A stretch of 64,000 nt of DNA from Nostoc sp. PCC 7107 (GCF_000316625.1 NC_019676.1:4358501-4422500), one strand, 5' to 3'; shown: positions 27,868 to 37,730, numbered from the stretch's first letter. The notes: a model not told the origin generated them from the sequence alone. A program made the numbers and translations.

Positions 27868-29130
27868 CTAACCTCTATTTTTATAGCCAGAACTGACTAA
27901 ATAACTTTCTGCAACGCTTCTTTCTCTTCGCCCTCTCTGGTTCGATTTTTCCTTACCTTGACGTAAATCTTGATAGCGCCTAATTTGCTTACCAACTAAC
28001 AACAACCGCGCAACTTGTTCAGCCGCATTAGTTAACAAAGTTGCAGTTTGCGAAATCGCCTCATGCAATTGACAGGGATGGGTCAAAATACTATTGAAAT
28101 AATCAATCCCTTGCTGAAAATTAATTTCTGCACCCTCGCCAATCGTACCCACCAATGCAATCACTGGTAATTGATAACGCTTGGCACGTTTAGCAACTTC
28201 AGCCGGAATTTTCCCCCGTGAGGTTTGAAAATCAATGCAACCTTCCGCCGTAATGACTAAATCAGCTTGAGGAATCAAACTATCTAATTCTAAATAGTCC
28301 ATGACAATATCGTAGCGTGGGTGTAATTTAGCGCCAATTAACGCTTGTAAACCAGTACCCAAACCACCAGAAGCACCACTACCCGGCATTTCTCGCATAT
28401 CAATACCTAAATCTGCTTGGATAACCGCGGCGTAGTGTTCTAATGCTAAAGCCATTTTTTCTACTGTTTCTGGGGATGCGCCTTTTTGCGGGCCGAAAAC
28501 TCTCGCCACACCCTTCTCACCACACAAAAGATTATGCCAATTGCAAGCTACATCAATCTGAACTTGATTTAAACGAGAGTCTTTTTGTGAGAAATCAAGG
28601 CGTTTAAGTTTAATTAATTCACTGCAACCTAAACCTAACTCATTGCCATTTTCATCTAGCAACTTCACACCCAAAGCTTGCGCCATTCCCGCACCACCAT
28701 CGTTAGTGCCAGAATCACCGCAACCCACTAAAATACGTTCAGCACCCGCATCTAAAGCCGCTTTAATTAACTCACCTACCCCGTAGGTTGTAGTAATCAT
28801 CGGATTTCGCATATTCGTAGGTACAAGCCGCAAACCAGCCGCCGCCGCCATTTCCAACACAGCTGTCTTTTTAGTAGTTCCACCCAAAAAGCCAAAGTGA
28901 GATTGTACCTTTTGTCCCACGGGGCCAGTTACTTCCAAGTGATGCAAAGTACCACCTGTGGCTGCTACTAGAGTTTTGGTAAAGCCTTCACCACCATCTA
29001 CTAAAGGTGCTTTGCAAATATTTACATCAGATAAAACCCTGGTGATACCTGTAGCAATACAATCAGCTACTTGTTCCGCGTCAAGACTTTCTTTAAATCC
29101 AGAAGGAGCGATTAAAATGTTTAGTGTCAT
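27868..29130 (-). CDS. glxK: Glycerate kinase (GlxK/GarK type)
   Basis: Phosphorylates D-glycerate, the closing step of photorespiratory glycolate salvage in cyanobacteria. Family marks: APSGFKESLDAEQVADCIATGI, PLVDGGEGFTKTLV, VLEMAAAAGL, ILVGCGDSGTNDGGAGMAQALG, GSGASGGLGTGL and VITAEGCIDFQTSRGKIPAEV. At 420 aa it is about 40 residues longer than usual. The extra tail (after LVGKQIRRYQDLRQGKEK) is encoded by DNA similar to the interspersed patch near 601-665 (GGTTCGATTTTTCC core), so a repeat probably extended the reading frame. It lies 70 bp downstream of a transporter gene that may bring in an organic acid. Confidence 0.92.
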   Translation of the reverse strand: MTLNILIAPSGFKESLDAEQVADCIATGITRVLSDVNICKAPLVDGGEGFTKTLVAATGGTLHHLEVTGPVGQKVQSHFGFLGGTTKKTAVLEMAAAAGLRLVPTNMRNPMITTTYGVGELIKAALDAGAERILVGCGDSGTNDGGAGMAQALGVKLLDENGNELGLGCSELIKLKRLDFSQKDSRLNQVQIDVACNWHNLLCGEKGVARVFGPQKGASPETVEKMALALEHYAAVIQADLGIDMREMPGSGASGGLGTGLQALIGAKLHPRYDIVMDYLELDSLIPQADLVITAEGCIDFQTSRGKIPAEVAKRAKRYQLPVIALVGTIGEGAEINFQQGIDYFNSILTHPCQLHEAISQTATLLTNAAEQVARLLLVGKQIRRYQDLRQGKEKSNQRGRRERSVAESYLVSSGYKNRG

Positions 29131-29200
29131 TATTAATTTCCTGCGGCAATCCAGCCGCTTTTTTTGTCGTTAAATTGGAAAATGCACAGATGGGTAAAAA

Positions 29201-30664
29201 TTACAGAGATAACCCTACCCAACGCCACCAGGTAAAGTAAAACAACAGAATTAAAGCAAAGTGAATCACAATCATCACTGAACTTAGGCGGAGTAAATCT
29301 GTTGGCTTAAAGCCTTCGTCTGCATCTTGGTAAACCATCAGTGCTTTAGAACTGACAGGCAAGGTGAGACAATAGTCCATACCTAAAGTGCTGAGAAACA
29401 ACACAGCGACAGGATTGATATTTAAACTACTAGCAAGGTAAAGCAGCGGCGGAACTAAAGCCGCGGCTCTAGCGGTGTGAGAAGTCATATATATGTGGGA
29501 AGTTAGAGAAATAATTGTAATGAGTAGGAGAATCAAAAAATGGGATTTGGCGCTGTTGATGTTACTAAATTGAAAAATATTATTAATCAACCATCCCGAA
29601 GCGCCAGAACTGATTAACGCCCGTCCTAACACTAAAGTTGCACCAACAAAAATAATCAGATTCCAAGAAACAGCCTTGACTGCATCTTTCCATTTAATAA
29701 CGCCAAAATTAGGCGCGGTGAGAATCATTGCACCAATGACTGTGACGGTAGCAATTTCTAAACCATGCCATTGTTCAGTTATCCAAAGTGCCAACATTAA
29801 CAAAACAATCAACAATGTTTTGCGTTCTGGTGCAGATAAAGGCGCTGATTGCAAATATTCCACATTTAGTTTTTGTTGCAAGCGTTTTTTATCTAAAAAT
29901 AGCCGCATAATTACCCAGCAAGAGGCGTAACTAGCAACAACTCCAAAAGGTAAGCCGTAAAGTAACCACTGACTAAAAGAAATACTTCTACCGGAAATTT
30001 CTTGTAATAAATCTTGGGCGACTAAATGTGAACCGGCTCCAGTTAATGAAACAATCGTAGATACAAGAATAATAGTTGGCATTAACAATGCTAGAGCGCG
30101 ACGAGTCCGTTCATCTTCCGTAGCGTGGGCGACGCTACGAAAAATTGGATGGGTAACAGCAGCGCGTCCAGAAGTAGAGGGAATTAAAAATGACAGAGGA
30201 ATTAAAACTGTAGTTAACAGCCAAAATAAACTGCTGACATTGTGCGCCTTCGCCGCAACTATTTGAGTCAGCCGTGTGGCTAAACCAGTTTGCTTAACTG
30301 CGCCACCTAAAATAAATGCACCTATCATTAACCAGACAACATCCGAACCCAAAGACTCAAAAAATTGTTCTTGAGAAATGCTTCCAGTCAACAGCAGCAA
30401 CAGCACCGAAACCATCGCCACATAACCAGCATTAATTGAGGTGGTTGACCACAAAATTACTGCGAGGAGAAATACAAATATTGTCAACCGTCCCTGTGGA
30501 GATAAACCATTCAGTAAAAATACTACGACTCCAGAGAGAGAAGTTAAAAATAATGCTAGAAGGGATCTGAACTGCCAACGGGTTGAAGTCTGAAAAAATG
30601 CCCCTAATCTTTTTATCAATGTATTTATAGAAATATCCTTGTATTTATCTACAGATAGTTTCAT
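29201..30664 (-). CDS. SLC13/DASS-family anion transporter
   Basis: A 487-aa membrane protein with about 12 hydrophobic helices, resembling sodium:dicarboxylate or sulfate symporters of the DASS/CitT group. Signatures: WLMIGAFILGGAVKQTGLATRL, PSTSGRAAVTHPIF, the matching half NLIIFVGATLVLGRALISSGASGWL, and MTSHTARAAALVPPLLYL. The pairs of Ser/Thr-rich loops are the ion and substrate sites. A cytoplasmic loop (RSVAHATEDERT) is encoded by a perfect palindrome (30119-30139) of an interspersed repeat kind. Transcription with the glycerate kinase gene 70 bp downstream suggests an organic acid substrate, but this is inference. Confidence 0.88.
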   Translation of the reverse strand: MKLSVDKYKDISINTLIKRLGAFFQTSTRWQFRSLLALFLTSLSGVVVFLLNGLSPQGRLTIFVFLLAVILWSTTSINAGYVAMVSVLLLLLTGSISQEQFFESLGSDVVWLMIGAFILGGAVKQTGLATRLTQIVAAKAHNVSSLFWLLTTVLIPLSFLIPSTSGRAAVTHPIFRSVAHATEDERTRRALALLMPTIILVSTIVSLTGAGSHLVAQDLLQEISGRSISFSQWLLYGLPFGVVASYASCWVIMRLFLDKKRLQQKLNVEYLQSAPLSAPERKTLLIVLLMLALWITEQWHGLEIATVTVIGAMILTAPNFGVIKWKDAVKAVSWNLIIFVGATLVLGRALISSGASGWLINNIFQFSNINSAKSHFLILLLITIISLTSHIYMTSHTARAAALVPPLLYLASSLNINPVAVLFLSTLGMDYCLTLPVSSKALMVYQDADEGFKPTDLLRLSSVMIVIHFALILLFYFTWWRWVGLSL

Positions 30665-31345
30665 TGGTTTGTTTTTACTTTCCTTTACTCAGCCAAGCTT
30701 GATTATGGATGTGCCTCCTGACTGTAAGTACAGCCTCTATGATTTGTGTTTAACTTGGACTTAATCTAAATTTAATTAGACCTTGATGAGAAGATAATTA
30801 AGATAGTGTGAGAAAAGTCTCATGAAACAATCAGCAGTTGACTAACGTCAGAAATCTGATATTCATCTGCATCCAGATCCCCGACTGCTCAAAAAATCGG
30901 GTATCTAGGCAAAAGTAAAGTTTAGTATCAAAGCCTATTCTGTTTATTTAGCTGTGATAAATTAATAATTGAAGTTGAAAAGCTTCCCTGGCAGATTAAC
31001 AGCCAATGTGCAAATTAGTTAAGAGGTAAAAACGCTGTTTGATTTCAATCTGTCTCGTCCTAACAACAACACCCAACTCGAACACTAATATTTCCTCTGC
31101 TTGGTAAACTGAGGCGTTGTAACTGATGATTGAAGATATATCAGTAACAGCCTAAAGTAAGTGATGAATGTGAGGAAATCGCTAAGTGAGTAGATGCTTG
31201 GGTGTTGTTGTTTTAAGTATTGATAGTAGGAAGAAGGTGATAGGTGACAGGTGACAGCATTTTGATTATTTCAACTCAGCACTCACACTTCGACTACTTC
31301 GGCTGCGCTCAGTACAAGTTCGCTCAGTGTACAGCACTCAGAAAC
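30665..31345. other. Intergenic region, 681 bp
   Basis: Holds the promoter of the DASS-type transporter, including an imperfect copy of the ATGAGAA palindrome at 30808-30823 (GTGAGAA-AA-GTCTCAT), a 151-bp fold-back element (31062-31212), a stretch of GGTGATAGGTGACAGGTGAC direct repeats near 31228-31256, and a CTTCGGCTGCGCTCAG repeat motif near 31301. No convincing gene. Confidence 0.6.
31062..31212. repeat. 151-bp imperfect fold-back element
   Basis: Outer arms AACAACAACACCCAA (31062-31076) and TTGGGTGTTGTTGTT (31198-31212) are exact inverted copies. Inside them ATTTCCTC (31090-31097) pairs with GAGGAAAT (31172-31179), and AACTGAT (31121-31127) with ATCAGT (31140-31145). The nested pairing means the whole element can fold into one long hairpin. 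It could be a small mobile element or a structured RNA. Confidence 0.6.
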
Positions 31346-31843
31346 TCACCATCCCCAAGTACCTGGCCCGCCTTTAAATGGCCCGACAATATCACTTGTA
31401 ACCCAACCACCATAAAAGTTTCCTGGTTGTGGTTGAACTTTTTCACCATCTACATAGCAAGCATCCATGAGATGACAATAGAAAGCGACATGATCTTGAA
31501 TGGATGCAAAAGCTGATGTCGGGCTGGGGTAATACCAAGCAGCGTTTTGGGCTTCTTTATCCTCAACACGGATGGTGTAATAACCTGCGCGTCCTTTCCA
31601 CTCGCAAAAACTCGATTGGGGTACTGATACCAAATATTCCATTTTGATATCTTCAGGGGGGATGTAGTAAGAAGGCGGATGGCTGGTTTCTAAAACACGT
31701 TTGGCGTTGTGGGTATCTGCAATGGTTACGCCATTAAAAATTATCTGGATATGTTTGTTGGTAGGTTCTAAGCGAGGCGGACGGGGATAATCCCATACTG
31801 ATTCTTGTCCGGGCGCAGGTTCGATGCGTTGAGGGGAAAACAT
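31346..31843 (-). CDS. DUF427 domain protein
   Basis: A 165-aa protein from ATG 31843 (MFSPQRIEPAPGQESVWDYPRPPRLE); the frame extends upstream into HIP1-rich DNA that looks non-coding. DUF427 features: IQIIFNGVTIADTHNAKRVLETSHPPSYYIPPEDIKMEYL, SFCEWKGRAGYYTI, AAWYYPSP and the VAFYCHLMDACYVDGE strand. The family is a small beta fold of unknown reaction. The gene precedes no obvious operon partner; it lies about 85 bp downstream of the HlyD gene in the same direction. Confidence 0.88.
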   Translation of the reverse strand: MFSPQRIEPAPGQESVWDYPRPPRLEPTNKHIQIIFNGVTIADTHNAKRVLETSHPPSYYIPPEDIKMEYLVSVPQSSFCEWKGRAGYYTIRVEDKEAQNAAWYYPSPTSAFASIQDHVAFYCHLMDACYVDGEKVQPQPGNFYGGWVTSDIVGPFKGGPGTWGW

Positions 31844-31928
31844 ACAAATAGGTAAAAATAAATATGCGATCGCCTCCACTTTAACGTAAATGCGATCGCC
31901 TATCACCCAACACTCAAAAATGGTAGAT

Positions 31929-33512
31929 TTAGCGGACTTCTTTCAAACTGTCAATTTGTTTGGTAAACATCTCCGTAAACAGACTCATCACTGTTCTTTC
32001 TTCCCGCACCTTCACATTGGCTGTGATTGACATCCCTGATTGCAATGGTAGTTGTTTACCGTTGAAATTTAGTGCTTGTTTATCTAAAGATATTTTGGCT
32101 GGAAAACGATAAAATTTATGCGTTTCATCCGGTGGTAAAGCATCAGAACCAATCGAAATTAACTCTCCTTTGATATCACCAAATTCGCTGAAAGGAAAGG
32201 AATCAATTCTCACATCAGCCTTCATTCCTTCCCGCACAAAACCAATATCTTGATTAGTAATGAATACCTCAGCAATATAGTTATCGTTCGGGACTATTTG
32301 CAGAAGTTTTTGTGTAGCGTTAGCTACAAAGCCAGGGTTTTTAACTTGCGAATCGAAAACTACACCGCTGACTGGGGCGCGTAGTTCCTGATATCTGAGA
32401 TTGAGTTGAGCTTGCGAAAGTTTGCTGCTAATATCGGCCAAACGCTGTTCATTTTCCAGGACAATTTTGATAAACTGGCTATCGATATCTGCGATTCTTT
32501 GTTTATTTTCTGAAATTTTTTCTAAAACATTTTTACCAGAAACAGCAACAGTATTAGTTAATTCTTGCCGCCCTTTTTCTATGTCATATTTGAGACGTTT
32601 TTCTTCTTCTTGTAATTGGGCGACTTCTGCTTGCAGTGTTTGGACTTGTTGTTGTTGATTGAGATATTGTAGCTGAGAAATACCACCTTGTTCAGCTAGG
32701 GTTTTTAGTTTAGCGAAAATCTGCTGTTGAATAGCTAAACTAGATTGTGTATCTGCGATTTTAACTTGATTTTGGGTAAGTTGTTTTTTAGTTTTTTCAA
32801 CTTCTAATTGGGCTGCATTCGCACGAGTCGCTAATTCTAATTTAGATACTCGCAAACGTTGTTGTTCATCGACTCCCAGTCCTTGAGTGTTTGTGGAATT
32901 TCTTAATTCTTTCCGCAACAATTCATTTTCGCCGACTAATGCTGCGCGACTTTTCAATAAAAAGACTGCATCTGTGGGTAATCTACTCCTTAAAAATTCC
33001 AGTTCTGAGCCGACAGTATAGCTAGAAGTCATTAAACGGCGATAAATTTGGTTTTCCCTAATCAGGCTATTACGAACTTGAATTAATGAATTAAATTCTG
33101 CTAAAGTTGCCACAGTTTCAAAGGTCAGTAGTAACTCTCCTTTGTTAACTGTTTGTCCGTCTTTGACATAGATTTCTTTGACTACGCCATTGACTGGCGC
33201 TTGCACATCTTTGACGGTTCCTTGGGGTTTTAATTGACCTGTAGCAGGTACAACTTGTTCAATCTTGGCAAAATAAGCCCAAACAATGCCAAAACAAGCT
33301 AATACTATTAAGGTCAACATAATTGTACGTGACCAAATTGGAGATTGACGCAATACAACAGATTGCTCAAAGTTATCAAATTTTTGATTAATTAAAGGCT
33401 GTGGCGAAACTTTATCTGCCGATGTTAATAAAGGTGATTCTGTTGTCGTTTCTGAATGATGTTTACCGTTACCATTATTGCCATTGAGACGATTACCATT
33501 TACTTGAGTCAT
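31929..33512 (-). CDS. HlyD-family membrane fusion protein of a type I exporter
   Basis: A 527-aa periplasmic adaptor. After a disordered Asn/Gly-rich start, one transmembrane helix (about 63-84, TIMLTLIVLACFGIVWAYFA), a lipoyl-type half (QAPVNGVVKEIYVKDGQTVNKGELLLTFE), a long coiled-coil hairpin (about 175-355), the matching half LRAPVSGVVFDSQVKNPGFV and a beta-barrel end. It links the inner-membrane ABC exporter encoded 46 bp upstream (33559-36555) to an outer-membrane TolC-like channel, which is not in this window. Confidence 0.93.
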   Translation of the reverse strand: MTQVNGNRLNGNNGNGKHHSETTTESPLLTSADKVSPQPLINQKFDNFEQSVVLRQSPIWSRTIMLTLIVLACFGIVWAYFAKIEQVVPATGQLKPQGTVKDVQAPVNGVVKEIYVKDGQTVNKGELLLTFETVATLAEFNSLIQVRNSLIRENQIYRRLMTSSYTVGSELEFLRSRLPTDAVFLLKSRAALVGENELLRKELRNSTNTQGLGVDEQQRLRVSKLELATRANAAQLEVEKTKKQLTQNQVKIADTQSSLAIQQQIFAKLKTLAEQGGISQLQYLNQQQQVQTLQAEVAQLQEEEKRLKYDIEKGRQELTNTVAVSGKNVLEKISENKQRIADIDSQFIKIVLENEQRLADISSKLSQAQLNLRYQELRAPVSGVVFDSQVKNPGFVANATQKLLQIVPNDNYIAEVFITNQDIGFVREGMKADVRIDSFPFSEFGDIKGELISIGSDALPPDETHKFYRFPAKISLDKQALNFNGKQLPLQSGMSITANVKVREERTVMSLFTEMFTKQIDSLKEVR

Positions 33513-33558
33513 AGTAGTTTTACCCTTAATGAATAATGAGTGATTAAACCTTGAGCAA

Positions 33559-36555
33559 TTACAAATTAACTTCTTGCTGTTGATAAAGGTAATAATAATG
33601 GCCTTTAGCAGCCATTAATTCTTGATGACTTCCTTGTTCTATGACTCGGCTTGCGTCCATGACAACGATAGTATCTGCATGGCTGACAGTATTCAAACGA
33701 TGGGTAATGAAAAATACTGTGCTACCTTGAAAGGCTTTGGCTAAGTTGAGACAAACTTGGCGTTCTGTGGGGTAATCTAAGGCACTGGTGGCCTCATCTA
33801 AGACTAACAGTTTTGGTCGTTGGAGTACAGAACGAGCGATCGCAATTCTTTGGCGTTGTCCCCCAGAAAGTGCAGCGCCTCTTTCGCCAACGCGGGTATT
33901 GTAACCGTTGGGTAAGCCCATAATAAACTCATGGGCGCAAGCCACACGCGCTGCTTCAATAATTTCTTCGGTACTTGCTTCGGGGTTAGTTAAAGCAATA
34001 TTTTCTTGCACTGTCCCATCAAATAACAGTGTTTCTTGAGGGACTACACCTATCTGTCTTCTTAAAGAGTAAAGTTCGACTTTGGCAATATCATAACCAT
34101 CAATTAAAATTCTGCCTGACTCCACATCATAAAGCCGCAGCAGTAATTTCATCATCGTACTTTTACCTGAGCCACTCTGCCCAACAATACCGACAAATTG
34201 TCCGGCAGTAAATTCAATGCTGATATTAGAAAGTTGCAACGGGCCGCTAGGGGTAAATCGAAAGGAAACGTTATCAAATTTAACTGCACCGTCAATTGCT
34301 GGTAAGGGAATATTACCTCTGTCAGCTTCCCCTTCTTCTGGCGTATCAACAATATCACTCAAGCGTTCTAAAGATAAGGCAGTTTCTTGGAAGTTTTGCC
34401 AGAGTTGCGCTAACCGTAAGATTGGGCCAGTCACATAACCTGAGATAATCCTAAAAGCGATTAATTCCCCTAATGTCAGTTCGCCTTGTAAAACTAAATA
34501 AGCACCCACCCATAAAACGAGTAAACTACTGAGTTTATTGAGAAAGCTACTAGTAGAATTAGCTAAGGTAGAAGTGACAACAGTTTTAAATCCAGCCCCC
34601 ACATAACGAGCATAGCGCTCTTGCCAAGAAAAGCGCGATCGCAATTCGATATTTTGGGCTTTCACTGTTTGAATACCAGACATCACCTCAACTAAATAAG
34701 ATTGAGTTTCGGCGTTGCGTTCGGCTTTGTTGCGTAACTGTTTACTGATGGTGGGGGAGGCAATTAAAGTAATCACAACAAATATCGGAATTGTCCCTAA
34801 ACCGACTAAAGTAAGTTGCCAACTGTAAAACAGCATAACAACAATATAAACCACAGAAAATAACGCATCTAAACCGACAGTTAACGCTGTCCCTGTGAGA
34901 AATTGCCGAATATTTTCTAACTCGTTAATTCTAGTTGATAATTCCCCCACTGGCCGCCGTTCAAAATAGCGTAGTGGTAGCCGTAATAAATGGTCAATAA
35001 TTTGCGAACCTAAACCCATATCAATGCGATTAGTCGTATCAACAAATAGGTAAGTTCGCAAAGTACTAATTACTGCTTCAAATAATCCCACGACTAACAG
35101 TAATACGCCTAAAACATTCAGAGTACTAATACTATTTTGAACAATTACTTTGTCGATAATCAACTGAATGACAAGGGGGTTAGCCAGTTGTGCTAATTGG
35201 ACAAAGAAGGAAGCAATAAAGACTTCAATCAGAACTCGACGGTAGCGCGATAAATAAGGTAAAAACCACGATACACCAAATCTTTCTTGTGGTGTTTCCT
35301 TGGTAGCACTCAGCAGTAATACCCGCATTTGTGGCTGATAGTTACTTTCTTCAAGTTCTAAATGTGCCAGCAATTCTTTTGGCTTACAGCGTACTATACC
35401 TTGGGATGGTACACCAACAACAACATGATGTGAGTCTGCTGCATATAACACAGCAAAATTGTTGCGGTAACGAATGAGTGCTGGTGTAGGAAGACGTTCA
35501 AGGGTGTTAATTGGTAAATCTACTAACTGCGCTTTTAATCCAATTAATTCTGCTAAATAAGCACAAGCTGGAAAAGAGATACTACCTTGACGTTTAATTT
35601 GCTCAGATAAAATGCGACGTACTACTTCTTTCCGCAAGGGAATTTGTAAATGCTGGGACAACATTTGAAAACAAGCAAAGGTCGCATTTACTTCTCCGTT
35701 ACCGCGAACGAAGGGATATTTTAAATGCTTTTGTTTCTTTGATGTTGGATAGTCTGCTGGAGTAATTTCGTCGGGTGCGTAGGGAATATCTAACTCGTCT
35801 GTAATCGTTAGTTGCGTATCATTAATAGCAAGTTCTTCAGACTGACTATAGTTATCAAGAAATGATAAATCTTCTGGATCAAAACCAATTAACCTTGCGG
35901 GAATTCTACCAGAAACTTCAATTGAATCATCAATTAATTCGACGCGATCGCCCGGAAGAAAATTTTTAATTTCGCCGCCACTAACAAACCAAATATTGTT
36001 GCTATCTAGTTTGTGATATGCAGTTTTACCAGGGGATAAGTAATGTATTTTAGCGCTGAATAAAGCTTGTTGGGATACCTCTTGAAAATTCGCCACATTA
36101 TTAGCTTGCTTGGCTACTTGTACTCCCAAAACACTGAAAACTTCTGAGATGTTGCTGCGATTTTGGCGAGCGTTAGCAAATTCTGGATATTCTGATAACA
36201 GGCGGGAATATTCTTCCAGGTTTAACGCTAAACATATCACTTCTGTTGAGGCGATCGCAATTTCACAAGGAACTTGACGCAAGAAACTAATTTCCCCAAT
36301 AATTGCGCCTGGTTTGAGCAATTTTAAAGTAATTGCTGTTTGTGTTTGGGGTTCGTATCCCAATAGACGTACTTGCCCTTCATAAAGAAAGATGACTTTT
36401 TGTACTAGGCTTTCGTTACCAATAACTTTCTGTCCAATACGATAGCGCCAAGCTTCTAGTTTTTCAGAAATACTCACAATTACTTCTAACGGTAATTGGT
36501 CGAATCCTTCTAAAGTGGCAATAAATTCTTGAAAGGCACTTTTAATATATGTCAT
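33559..36555 (-). CDS. HetC-like ABC exporter with cyclic-nucleotide-binding and C39-like domains
   Basis: A 998-aa protein. Domains: cNMP-binding fold about 15-135 (FLYEGQVRLLGYEP, PGAIIGEISFLRQVPCEIAIAST), a second linker region, a peptidase C39-like domain about 275-400, six transmembrane helices about 425-700, and an ABC ATPase about 745-990 with Walker A GQSGSGKST (from 792), LSGGQRQRIAIARS near 894, LVLDEATSALD and the switch His in FFITHRLNT. In the C39-like domain the expected Asp-Cys-Gly active-site segment is replaced by NATFAC, while a His (SHHVVVGV) remains, so it is probably a substrate-docking domain as in HlyB rather than a protease. Layout matches HetC-type exporters of Nostocales. 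Confidence 0.92.
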   Translation of the reverse strand: MTYIKSAFQEFIATLEGFDQLPLEVIVSISEKLEAWRYRIGQKVIGNESLVQKVIFLYEGQVRLLGYEPQTQTAITLKLLKPGAIIGEISFLRQVPCEIAIASTEVICLALNLEEYSRLLSEYPEFANARQNRSNISEVFSVLGVQVAKQANNVANFQEVSQQALFSAKIHYLSPGKTAYHKLDSNNIWFVSGGEIKNFLPGDRVELIDDSIEVSGRIPARLIGFDPEDLSFLDNYSQSEELAINDTQLTITDELDIPYAPDEITPADYPTSKKQKHLKYPFVRGNGEVNATFACFQMLSQHLQIPLRKEVVRRILSEQIKRQGSISFPACAYLAELIGLKAQLVDLPINTLERLPTPALIRYRNNFAVLYAADSHHVVVGVPSQGIVRCKPKELLAHLELEESNYQPQMRVLLLSATKETPQERFGVSWFLPYLSRYRRVLIEVFIASFFVQLAQLANPLVIQLIIDKVIVQNSISTLNVLGVLLLVVGLFEAVISTLRTYLFVDTTNRIDMGLGSQIIDHLLRLPLRYFERRPVGELSTRINELENIRQFLTGTALTVGLDALFSVVYIVVMLFYSWQLTLVGLGTIPIFVVITLIASPTISKQLRNKAERNAETQSYLVEVMSGIQTVKAQNIELRSRFSWQERYARYVGAGFKTVVTSTLANSTSSFLNKLSSLLVLWVGAYLVLQGELTLGELIAFRIISGYVTGPILRLAQLWQNFQETALSLERLSDIVDTPEEGEADRGNIPLPAIDGAVKFDNVSFRFTPSGPLQLSNISIEFTAGQFVGIVGQSGSGKSTMMKLLLRLYDVESGRILIDGYDIAKVELYSLRRQIGVVPQETLLFDGTVQENIALTNPEASTEEIIEAARVACAHEFIMGLPNGYNTRVGERGAALSGGQRQRIAIARSVLQRPKLLVLDEATSALDYPTERQVCLNLAKAFQGSTVFFITHRLNTVSHADTIVVMDASRVIEQGSHQELMAAKGHYYYLYQQQEVNL

Positions 36556-36991
36556 ACTTTAAATTTGATTTATTCTCATCTTTATTGATAGTAAGAACTG
36601 CTTAAATTTTGACCTTCATCAAGATAATCAAAAAAAAATTAATTTATATTATGGTTAGGTTAAATAGCTATATTAGCTAGGAATTAGCTATACCTCTAAC
36701 TCCTTGATGCTCTGACTTGCTTATTTGAAATTGGGGGTTCATCTTAATTTATATTCTCTCGGCAATAAATAATAAAATTGCTAACTATGCTAAAGAAGGT
36801 AGTGTTTTTATAAAATATAAAATATCACAACCTTATATATAAAAATCGTAAATTATTGGTTAAAAATTTTAAGTATTTATGGGGTAGCATAAACTCCGTA
36901 TCAATACTGAGCTTATTGGTAAGAAGTGGTGACAGTTGTTTTATCGATACTGTGTTTTACCACAAAACCTGTAGACTGACGATAAAACAGA
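36556..36991. other. Intergenic region, 436 bp
   Basis: Very AT-rich leader of the exporter operon. I looked for a small peptide with a double-glycine leader that the exporter could carry and saw none. No repeat or hairpin stands out. Confidence 0.4.
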
Positions 36992-37663
36992 TTATCTGTT
37001 GATGAAGAGTGATTGAGTAACCTTTTCTAATACTTTTAACCCTTGTAAAGAGCCACGAATTAACCGAGTAGCGGCTATAGGTTGACGAATTAAGCCCCAT
37101 GCTAAGGGTAAAGTTTGCAGTGAACCATCAGCACTAATAGCCTCTGTCAGGTCAGGAATATCGTGTTGACAGTCATCACTAACCACACGTAATACAGTAA
37201 CAGCTACCCCCATTTGCTGAAAAAATTGCAAAGCAGCGAAACTTTCCATATCGACAACATCACTATCGGATGTTCGACCTAAATGAGATTTTTCTGTAGC
37301 AGACCAGATGACGCGATCGCTTGTCAAGCCTTTCACCAGAGATAGTTGTTGATGTAAAGGAGAATACAACTGAGTAGTGAAAGTGCGATCGCATTCTTGC
37401 ACCTGTCCTTGATAAGTACAATGTTGATACAGCACTACATCCCCAACAGCATAGCGCTGGCGCAAGCTCCCACACAAACCCATCACCAACACTTTTGATG
37501 GCGACACCTGCTGTTTATCCCATTGTTGCAAGTATGTAGTCAAAGGCTGCATCCCCACTGGTATCGATAAAACCGTTGATACTGTCCCTGTATTTTTACG
37601 CAAGCCTCGGCATACAGCTTGATACTCCGCACCCTGCGGTACTAAAATCACTGTGTTAATCAT
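36992..37663 (-). CDS. Phosphorylase/nucleosidase-family protein, candidate HpnG
   Basis: A 223-aa protein of the purine phosphorylase/MTA-SAH nucleosidase superfamily, from ATG 37663 (MINTVILVPQGAEYQAV). Marks: VLVMGLCGSLRQRYAVGDVVLYQHC, DVVDMESFAALQFFQQMGV and VLRVVSDDC, holding the Glu and Asp that contact ribose and base. It lies next to HpnA and HpnH genes. HpnG is the nucleosidase that removes adenine from adenosylhopane made by HpnH, so that role fits best by context. A general nucleosidase is the alternative. Confidence 0.75.
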   Translation of the reverse strand: MINTVILVPQGAEYQAVCRGLRKNTGTVSTVLSIPVGMQPLTTYLQQWDKQQVSPSKVLVMGLCGSLRQRYAVGDVVLYQHCTYQGQVQECDRTFTTQLYSPLHQQLSLVKGLTSDRVIWSATEKSHLGRTSDSDVVDMESFAALQFFQQMGVAVTVLRVVSDDCQHDIPDLTEAISADGSLQTLPLAWGLIRQPIAATRLIRGSLQGLKVLEKVTQSLFINR

Positions 37664-37730
37664 TATCTTTGTGTTGAGTATGAAGAATGAAAAGGGTATA
37701 GGGTAGAGAAATTCAAATATGATAATTGAG

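Noticed and set aside
36556-36991. Possible peptide substrate gene for the HetC-like exporter
   Set aside because: No frame with a leader and Gly-Gly motif was found; the C39-like domain also appears inactive.
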